Part shown: piece by piece, positions 1 to 4,237 of the stretch | Layout of the letters: every line of letters starts with the position of its first letter | How positions within the stretch are numbered: the stretch's first letter is position 1 | NCBI RefSeq assembly: GCF_900101835.1 | Contig: NZ_FNAF01000012.1 | Span: 1 to 48,079, forward strand | Length of the DNA stretch: 48,079 bases | Direction of reading: 5' to 3' | Origin: Peptococcus niger | Lineage (GTDB): Bacteria; Bacillota; Peptococcia; Peptococcales; Peptococcaceae | Made by a program: the position numbers and the translations under genes | Notes under the pieces: model-generated | What the model was told of the DNA's origin: nothing | The model's input: the letters and a program-made list of their open reading frames with translations, nothing else | The model's database searches: none

Positions 1-246
1 AGGAAGCTAGGTGGCAAGGATAACTACCAAAATCTAATCCTGCTTACGACACCGGCCCACAAGCTGGTACATGCCACAAACCCTGACACCATATCTTACT
101 TGTCTAGCCAATTGCGGCTAGATGGTAAACAACTCAAAAAGCTTAATAAACTAAGAAAAACGACCAAGTTGGAGCCTATCCAACTAGCTACGGTTAATGA
201 AACAAATCAAGTAGGATTAATAAAGGATATGAATCAACTGAAGTAA
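1..246 (+). CDS. Group II intron reverse transcriptase/maturase, C-terminal end (partial)
   Basis: The reading frame is open from the first base and ends with TAA at 244-246, so only the last 81 residues are visible. They include a GGKDNYQNLILLTTPAHKLVH segment, which matches the second half of an HNH endonuclease domain (GG-x-D-x3-N-L with a late H-x3-H). That domain closes many group II intron-encoded proteins, following the reverse transcriptase and maturase domains. The intron's domain V/VI RNA follows directly, which supports the call. The protein would splice its intron RNA and drive retrohoming by target-primed reverse transcription. The N-terminal RT part lies left of the window, so activity cannot be judged. 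Confidence 0.82.
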   Translation, partial: RKLGGKDNYQNLILLTTPAHKLVHATNPDTISYLSSQLRLDGKQLKKLNKLRKTTKLEPIQLATVNETNQVGLIKDMNQLK

Positions 247-249
247 TTG

Positions 250-333
250 CGATGGAGCGCCGTATGAGGTGAAAGTCTCACGTACGGTGTGGGGCAGGGG
301 AAAAGGTGGAGATGATATCAAAGCCTTACCTAT
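250..333 (+). mobile_element. Group II intron 3' end (domains V and VI)
   Basis: Right after the maturase stop lies a compact hairpin (255-290) with a GAGCGCCGTATGAG stem, a GTGAAAG loop and a CTCACGTACGGTGT return arm. This is the hallmark of the catalytic domain V of group II introns. A second stem-loop (about 296-332, AAGGTGG to CCTTACCTAT) fits domain VI, which carries the branch-point A. The 3' splice boundary is inferred near 332-333 just after CCTTACCTAT; the exact base is not certain. The 5' part of the intron is outside the window. Confidence 0.8.
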
Positions 334-417
334 TGCTCTAGCGGATTGTTGGCGTACCAGTGTATGTGGCTGGAAAGTGAAAGGCCTAAAAATTGGATTA
401 AGCTAAACGTAGCTATT

Positions 418-450
418 AGCACGTTCCCTTACAAGGGGCGTGCTCTTTTT
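418..450 (+). terminator. Rho-independent terminator downstream of the intron
   Basis: The stem AGCACG(TTCCC) pairs with (GGGG)CGTGCT around a short loop and is followed by CTTTTT. It would end transcription coming from the intron or the gene the intron interrupts. Confidence 0.75.
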
Positions 451-472
451 GTGCGGATTGATAATTATATTA

Positions 473-501
473 TTGACTATAAAGCGCTAACGTTGTATAA
501 T
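473..501 (+). promoter_or_regulatory. Strong sigma-A-type promoter without a downstream protein gene
   Basis: The -35 box TTGACT (473-478) is followed by a 17-base spacer and a perfect -10 box TATAAT (496-501). Transcription would start near 508. No open frame of useful length begins in the next 190 bases, so the promoter seems to serve a non-coding RNA. Confidence 0.7.
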
Positions 502-507
502 ATTTTT

Positions 508-693
508 ATATTAAAGTAATCTTAAAGCCGTTGCGATTCCGGAGGCGCATGGTGGTTTTACCCAAGTGGGCAGCATAAGCCGGAATGCTGATGGAAGGCC
601 AGTACATATACTGGTTGATGTCTTGCGAGTAATCGTAAGAATTTAACGAACGGGAATGTAAGAGCCTAGGATTTTTGCGTCCTTTTTAAGAGA
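508..693 (+). ncRNA. Candidate structured non-coding RNA (unknown family)
   Basis: Between the promoter at 473-501 and a terminator-like AGGA/TCCT hairpin with TTTTT (about 667-688) lies a non-coding stretch with several stems. These are ATTCCGG/CCGGAAT (about 535-596), CCCA/TGGG, a CCAGTA-CATA-TACTGG hairpin (about 600-616), and CTTGCGA/TCGTAAG (about 622-640). I do not recognise 6S RNA, tmRNA, RNase P, SRP RNA or a common riboswitch in it. It could also be a decayed piece of a mobile element. The length (about 180 nt) and promoter-to-terminator layout are what I can see; any function is unknown. Confidence 0.4.
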
Positions 694-697
694 AATT

Positions 698-744
698 AGA
701 GATATGTAAGAGAGCAAGCGCTTTCAAGCATATCTCTTTTTTTT
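698..744 (+). terminator. Hairpin terminator, copy 1 of 3
   Basis: AGAGATATG (698-706) pairs with CATATCTCT (729-737), followed by a T run to 744. Near-identical hairpins sit at 1674-1721 and 2721-2766, at equivalent places in the duplicated block. Confidence 0.7.
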
Positions 745-779
745 ATTGGAAATTTGCTGGTATAATGAAAGGAGAAAGT

Positions 780-1499
780 ATGGCTGAAAGAAAATTTTAT
801 CGGCTGACGAATGACCTGATGTTTCATATCGTCATGCAAGAAAGCGAGGTAGCCCTAAGGGGGTTAGTGGCCTCTCTTTTGTCGAAAAAGGTTGAAGAGA
901 TAACCAGTGTAGAAGTGCTTAATCCAATTGACTACAGTCAGCGGATTAGTAGCAAAGAAATTATTTTGGATGTTAACGCACGAGTCAATGAAGATACGTT
1001 AGTTAATGTTGAAGTGCAAGTGAGGCGTTATGAGACCTGGCATCTGCGGTCGCTTTATTATGCAGCTGGAATGGCTGCACAAAGCAATCCGGGGAAAACA
1101 TATGCAGAACTTCCGATTATTCGGCAATTTAGCATACTGGACTATACCTTTGATAAGGATGAGCCGGAGTTTTTCTCAGAATACGAGCTGCGGAACAAAA
1201 AGACAGGTGAGAGGTATACAGATAGGTTTCGTATATCGATTATGGATCTGACCCAAAGAGATTTAGCCAGTCCGGAAGATATTGCCTCCGGCAGGCTTGT
1301 TTGGGCAGAACTCTTTAGAGCCAAGTCTTGGGACGAACTAAACCAGCTTGCAGAAAAAGACACGCTAGCAAGGGAGGTAGTGGACATTATGCGTACAGCA
1401 ACAAAAGATGATGGCATATATTTTGCTATTAATGAGCGAGAAAAGGCATGGAAAAAGGCACGGAAAAAGGTATGGAAAAAGGTATGTCTTGCAACCTAA
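780..1499 (+). CDS. Rpn-family PD-(D/E)XK nuclease, copy 1, C-terminus frameshifted
   Basis: This is a recombination-promoting nuclease (Rpn / PDDEXK_2 family, often annotated as a putative transposase). Family members are DNA endonucleases linked to RecA-independent recombination. The nuclease core is intact: D64 in IILDVNARVN and E78-x-Q80 in VNVEVQV form the expected D...ExQ site. I prefer the ATG at 780 because AAAGGAG lies 6 bases before it; an in-frame ATG at 765 overlaps that site. The protein is 239 residues. Near 1436-1450 the frame slips relative to copy 2: the 12-base repeats (GGAAAAAGGYAY type) that should read GMEKGxEKG are read as Lys/Trp-rich KAWKKARKKVWKK, and a stop follows. 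The lost tail (NLIREVTGYSFSDSELERLR) is still present in another frame up to 1555. Possibly active, but with an abnormal C-terminus. Confidence 0.75.
   Translation: MAERKFYRLTNDLMFHIVMQESEVALRGLVASLLSKKVEEITSVEVLNPIDYSQRISSKEIILDVNARVNEDTLVNVEVQVRRYETWHLRSLYYAAGMAAQSNPGKTYAELPIIRQFSILDYTFDKDEPEFFSEYELRNKKTGERYTDRFRISIMDLTQRDLASPEDIASGRLVWAELFRAKSWDELNQLAEKDTLAREVVDIMRTATKDDGIYFAINEREKAWKKARKKVWKKVCLAT
1439..1487 (+). repeat. 12-base tandem repeat in the Rpn C-terminal region
   Basis: About four units of the form GGAAAAAGGYAY occur in tandem. In the frame used by the family they encode GMEKG/GTEKG, four residues per unit, a common low-complexity linker in Rpn proteins. Slippage in such a repeat preserves frame, so the frame change in copy 1 must come from an indel beside it. 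Confidence 0.65.
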
Positions 1500-1555
1500 T
1501 TAGAGAGGTAACTGGATATTCTTTTTCTGATAGCGAGTTAGAAAGACTGAGGTGA

Positions 1556-1652
1556 CGTACAAGGTAGAGTTAAGAGTCGAGAAGTTATTCGTTCTAATAT
1601 GCTTAGGGCAGGCTTTTCAGGAGAGCAAAGTGCTCTCGTTTTAGGCGAATAA
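1556..1652 (+). pseudogene. Remnant of an Rpn C-terminal tail (copy 1)
   Basis: After the ancestral stop (TGA 1553-1555) an open stretch reads GRVKSREVIRSNMLRAGFSG followed by EQSALVLGE and a stop at 1650-1652. It resembles the end of other Rpn proteins. It is in a different frame from the preceding ELERLR segment, so it looks like a leftover from an older fusion or deletion. The same segment follows copy 2 (2603-2699). A GAGAGC/GCTCTC hairpin lies inside it. Confidence 0.45.
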
Positions 1653-1673
1653 GAAGCAAAAAAGTAAATATTA

Positions 1674-1721
1674 AGAGATATGTAAGAGAAAGATGATTCT
1701 TTCCTGCATATCTCTTTTTTT
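1674..1721 (+). terminator. Hairpin terminator, copy 2 of 3
   Basis: AGAGATATG (1674-1682) pairs with CATATCTCT (1707-1715). An inner GAAAGA/TCTTTC stem extends it, and a T run follows. The outer arms equal those of copies 1 and 3 while the inner part varies but still pairs in copies 2 and 3, which suggests that structure is conserved. Confidence 0.75.
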
Positions 1722-1756
1722 ATTGGAAATTTGCTGGTATAATGAAAGGAGAAAGT

Positions 1757-2602
1757 ATGGCTGAAAGAAAATTTTATCGGCTGACGAATGACCTGATGTT
1801 TCATATCGTCATGCAAGAAAGCGAGGTAGCCCTAAGGGGGTTAGTGGCCTCTCTTTTGTCGAAGAGACCTGAAGAGATTAAAGATGTGGTGGTCCTTAAT
1901 CCTATTGATTATGGCCAACAGATTGATGGCAAGGAAATTATATTGGATGTTGGCGCAAGGGTTAATGATGACGTATTAGTTAATGTTGAAGTGCAAGTAA
2001 GGCGATATGAAACTTGGCATTTGCGGTCGCTTTATTATGCCGCAAGAATGGCTGCACAGAGCAACCCGGGTAAAACGTATTCAGAGCTTCCCTTTATTCG
2101 GCAATTTAGCATACTGGATTACCCTTTCGATAAGGAGGAGCCTGAGTTTTTTTCGGAGTATGAATTGCGGAACAAAAAAACCGGGAAAAGCTATACAGAT
2201 AGGTTTCGTATATCCATAATGGATCTGACGAAAATTAATCTTTCTACAGAGGAAGATAACCTTTCCGGTAGACGAATCTGGGCAGAACTTTTCCGAGCCA
2301 AATCATGGGAAGAGCTTGATAAGCTTGCGCAGGAAAATGAATTAGCAAAGGAGGTTGTGAAAATTATGAGCATGTCAGTCAAAGAGGCAAAATTAGCCTA
2401 TTCAATGGCTCAACGTGACATCGCTAAAATGGACGCCCTCTCTCGAGAAAAAGAAGCTGAACAGTATGGTATGGAAAAAGGCATGGAAATAAAAGCCTGT
2501 CAAGTTGCTAAAAAGTTATTGGAAAAAGACATGTCTTACAACCTAATTAGAGAGGTAACTGGATATTCTTTTTCTGATAGCGAGTTAGAAAGACTGAGGT
2601 GA
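1757..2602 (+). CDS. Rpn-family PD-(D/E)XK nuclease, copy 2 (intact)
   Basis: A 281-residue tandem paralogue of the gene at 780. The upstream region and the first 36 or so codons are almost identical to copy 1, then the two diverge. Core nuclease residues are present in EIILDVGARVN (Asp) and VNVEVQV (Glu-x-Gln). The C-terminal part keeps the family pattern: a YGMEKGMEIK linker, then LLEKDMSYNLIREVTGYS, which is lost by frameshift in copy 1. The ATG at 1757 has AAAGGAG 6 bases upstream; an ATG at 1742 overlaps the site and is less likely. An extended -10 (TGGTATAAT, 1735-1743) lies just before it. This is the complete member of the pair and the best candidate for an active nuclease. Confidence 0.8.
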   Translation: MAERKFYRLTNDLMFHIVMQESEVALRGLVASLLSKRPEEIKDVVVLNPIDYGQQIDGKEIILDVGARVNDDVLVNVEVQVRRYETWHLRSLYYAARMAAQSNPGKTYSELPFIRQFSILDYPFDKEEPEFFSEYELRNKKTGKSYTDRFRISIMDLTKINLSTEEDNLSGRRIWAELFRAKSWEELDKLAQENELAKEVVKIMSMSVKEAKLAYSMAQRDIAKMDALSREKEAEQYGMEKGMEIKACQVAKKLLEKDMSYNLIREVTGYSFSDSELERLR

Positions 2603-2720
2603 CGTACAAGGTAGAGTTAAGAGTCGAGAAGCTATTCACTCTAATATGTTTAGGGCAGGCTTTTCAGAAGAGCAAAGTGCTCTCGTTTTAGGCGAATAAG
2701 AAGCAAAAAAGCTGAATATT

Positions 2721-2766
2721 AGAGATATGTAAGAAAGATAAATCTTTTCTGCATATCTCTTTTTTT
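2721..2766 (+). terminator. Hairpin terminator, copy 3 of 3
   Basis: AGAGATATG (2721-2729) pairs with CATATCTCT (2752-2760), with an inner AGAAAGAT/ATCTTTTCT stem and a T run to 2766. It ends the Rpn copy 2 transcript. Confidence 0.75.
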
Positions 2767-2793
2767 ATTGGAATTTGAGGAAGGATGTTTAAC

Positions 2794-3006
2794 GTGAAAA
2801 AGTTAAAGAGGTATTTGTGGGGGTGTTTGACAGGTTTATCATTCATTGCTCTTTATGGTATTGCTGTCAATATTGAACTCGGATTTACGGAGTTAGCCAA
2901 AGGGGCTTTCCTGTATTTCTTTTGGGCATTAGTATTGATTGGCAGTGGCTACAAAAGCGGCTTCATTGAATTTCCAATAGTGGATAGGAAAAATACAGAA
3001 AAGTAA
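2794..3006 (+). CDS. Small two-helix membrane protein (unknown)
   Basis: A 70-residue hydrophobic protein of no family I recognise. It has two likely membrane segments (about residues 7-30, LWGCLTGLSFIALYGIAVNI, and 38-57, AFLYFFWALVLIGSG) and a short basic tail (DRKNTEK). I choose the GTG at 2794 because GAGGAAGG (2777-2784) is about 9 bases upstream; the ATG at 2785 abuts that site and is less likely. It ends 11 bases before the ssb start, so the two are probably co-transcribed. Small membrane proteins next to an accessory SSB are common in phage-derived or integrative elements, but no function can be assigned. Confidence 0.55.
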   Translation: MKKLKRYLWGCLTGLSFIALYGIAVNIELGFTELAKGAFLYFFWALVLIGSGYKSGFIEFPIVDRKNTEK

Positions 3007-3017
3007 AGGAGAAAAAA

Positions 3018-3452
3018 ATGAACACTGTACAATTAATTGGTCGATTGACTAAAGATCCAGAGCTTCGCTTTACGCAAAATGGCAAGGCGGTATTATCTTT
3101 CAGCTTGGCTGTTGAACGTACTTACAGAGGCAAGAGCGGAGAAAAGGAAGTGGACTTTATCCGCTGCCAGGCTTGGGGAAAAACAGCTGAAAATATTGCT
3201 AAATTCCTAAGCAAAGGTAGTAGAGTTGCTGTAGTCGGATCAATTCAGGTTCGAAAATATACGGATAAGCAAAATATTAAACGTGAATTCACAGAAGTTG
3301 TCTGCAACAGTGTGCAATTTTTAGATTCAGCTAAATCGCAGAATAAACAGAAAAAGCAAGTTAATAGTAACTGGGAAGGTCAAGATGAGAGTGGTTTTCA
3401 GCCATTCGAAAATAAAAATAACAATGATACAGATGATTTTTGGAACTTCTAA
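3018..3452 (+). CDS. ssb: Single-stranded DNA-binding protein, accessory copy
   Basis: A 144-residue SSB with the usual OB-fold (about residues 1-105): the start MNTVQLIGRLTKDPELRFT, FSLAVERTYR, DFIRCQAWGKTAENIAKFL and GSIQVRKYTD. The disordered tail is rich in Gln, Asn and Asp and ends in DDFWNF. That is an altered form of the DDDIPF-type tip used by SSB to recruit repair and replication partners: the acidic run and final Phe remain, but Trp-Asn replaces the usual hydrophobic-Pro pair. A good AAAGGAG lies before the ATG. A chromosomal ssb normally sits between rpsF and rpsR, so this isolated copy in an AT-rich accessory stretch is probably element-borne. Confidence 0.9.
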   Translation: MNTVQLIGRLTKDPELRFTQNGKAVLSFSLAVERTYRGKSGEKEVDFIRCQAWGKTAENIAKFLSKGSRVAVVGSIQVRKYTDKQNIKREFTEVVCNSVQFLDSAKSQNKQKKQVNSNWEGQDESGFQPFENKNNNDTDDFWNF

Positions 3453-3473
3453 AGCATGTGAAAGCAGTTGACT

Positions 3474-3507
3474 ATTAGAGGGCAGCTTTTTAGCTGCTCT
3501 TTTTTTG
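3474..3507 (+). terminator. Terminator after ssb
   Basis: GAGGGCAGC and GCTGCTCT pair across a TTTTTA loop and are followed by a run of T. It closes the membrane protein-ssb unit. Confidence 0.75.
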
Positions 3508-3548
3508 TGCCATTCTATACTTGTATATGGGGGAATAAAGATGTCCTT

Positions 3549-3603
3549 GGGGGCGCCCAGTGATTTCTTGCTAAAGAAATACTGCCCCCACAAAAATGTG
3601 GGG
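3549..3603 (+). other. Two mutually exclusive hairpins
   Basis: Hairpin A pairs GGGGG (3549-3553) with CCCCC (3585-3589) around an inner CAGT(g)ATTTCTT/AAGAAATACTG stem. Hairpin B pairs CCCCACA (3586-3592) with TGTGGGG (3597-3603) across an AAAA loop. The same C run serves both, so they cannot form together. A -10-like TATAAT follows at 3613-3618. Such structures occur at the ends of IS200/IS605-type elements and in attenuators; I cannot tell which applies here. Confidence 0.4.
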
Positions 3604-3612
3604 ACAGCTGTC

Positions 3613-3880
3613 TATAATGGAAGGTAGAAGTAGTGCTATTTTTTACTTTTGTCCACGAGGGAAAAGGAGAATTTTTATGCAAATCAAGAGCTTCTAGAAT
3701 AGGATAAACGGCTCCGTACGATTGATGCAATAATGTGGATATACACGAAAACTGATAGTTATACATTGATTTTTTATTCTTTCAAACCGGCAGTTTTAGT
3801 CAAGAAAAAAGTCGGTAGAAAAGTCGGTAGATGCTGTGGTGAAATATGCTTTCAAATGAGTACATTAAAATAAAGAAACC
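3613..3880 (+). pseudogene. Decayed gene or element remnant
   Basis: A TATAAT box (3613-3618), a strong ribosome site (AAGGAG, 3664-3669) and ATG at 3677 lead into only six codons (MQIKSF, stop 3695-3697). Beyond it are short broken open stretches (RINGSVRLMQ, then FKPAVLVKKKVGRKVG with a duplicated AAGTCGGTAG motif at about 3808-3830). This looks like the start and end of a deleted gene, perhaps a transposase or integrase, but no family can be named. The rest of 3453-3931 holds nothing else I can support apart from terminators. Confidence 0.35.
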
Positions 3881-3899
3881 GCTCAATAGAGCGGTTTTT
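3874..3899 (-). terminator. Terminator for tRNA-Pro (may act both ways)
   Basis: AAACCGCTC/GAGCGGTTT with an AATA loop. Read on the minus strand it follows the tRNA-Pro gene and runs into a T-rich tail; on the plus strand it is also followed by TTTTT, so it may insulate in both directions. Confidence 0.7.
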
Positions 3900-3931
3900 G
3901 ATTACACATGATTATACATGAGTAGTTATTA

Positions 3932-4005
3932 TCGAGGTGACAGGATTCGAACCTGCGGCATCTACGTCCCGAACGTAGCACTCTACCAAGCTGAGCTACA
4001 CCTCG
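3932..4005 (-). tRNA. tRNA-Pro (anticodon CGG)
   Basis: The cloverleaf folds fully on the minus strand. Acceptor CGAGGTG pairs with CACCTCG, with the C1-G72 pair typical of tRNA-Pro. The anticodon stem CTACG/CGTAG encloses TTCGGGA, giving anticodon CGG, and the T arm is GCAGG-TTCGAAT-CCTGT. The CCA end is not encoded. Its 3' end faces the AT-rich accessory region, the usual orientation of an integration site at a tRNA gene. Confidence 0.93.
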
Positions 4006-4192
4006 TTTGTCAACAAACATTATTCTAACAGATTTAAATAAAAAGTCAAGGATTGGTATATGAGAAAGAAGAAAAAACAATATTCTCTATTAAAAGGGAT
4101 TTGCCTTGTTGCCGGTCATTTTACACAGGCAAGGGGGCGTGATACAATGAATATAAATTTGCTTTTCCATAACATCAAAAGCGGGTTGGTTG

Positions 4193-4201
4193 TGGTATAA
4201 T
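4193..4201 (+). promoter_or_regulatory. Extended -10 promoter of alaS
   Basis: TGGTATAAT (4193-4201) is an extended -10 box with a perfect TATAAT and no good -35 box 17 bases upstream. It lies 36 bases before the alaS start. No T-box leader (specifier hairpin, GGGTGG bulge, terminator) is visible in 4006-4237. Confidence 0.6.
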
Positions 4202-4237
4202 GTTTCTTAAATTAGGCGAAATAAGGGGAGTCTGTAT

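Larger units (their letters stand above)
698..2766 (+). repeat. Tandem duplication of the Rpn locus (two units plus a boundary remnant)
   Basis: Each unit consists of a hairpin terminator, the spacer TTTTATTGGAAATTTG, an Rpn gene, a conserved post-stop tail and the next hairpin. Unit 1 runs from about 698 to 1673 and unit 2 from about 1674 to 2720. A third copy of the hairpin and spacer (2721-2776) precedes the unrelated membrane protein gene. The offset between units is 977 bases at the gene start and 1047 at the gene end, a 70-base difference that is not a multiple of three and matches the frame shift in copy 1. Confidence 0.75.

Noticed and set aside
3800-3835. Short direct repeat AAGTCGGTAG as the start of a CRISPR or iteron array
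   Set aside because: Only two copies, no regular spacers, no cas or rep genes.
4006-4237. T-box riboswitch upstream of alaS
   Set aside because: No specifier loop, T-box GGGTGG motif or terminator/antiterminator pair is visible in the leader.
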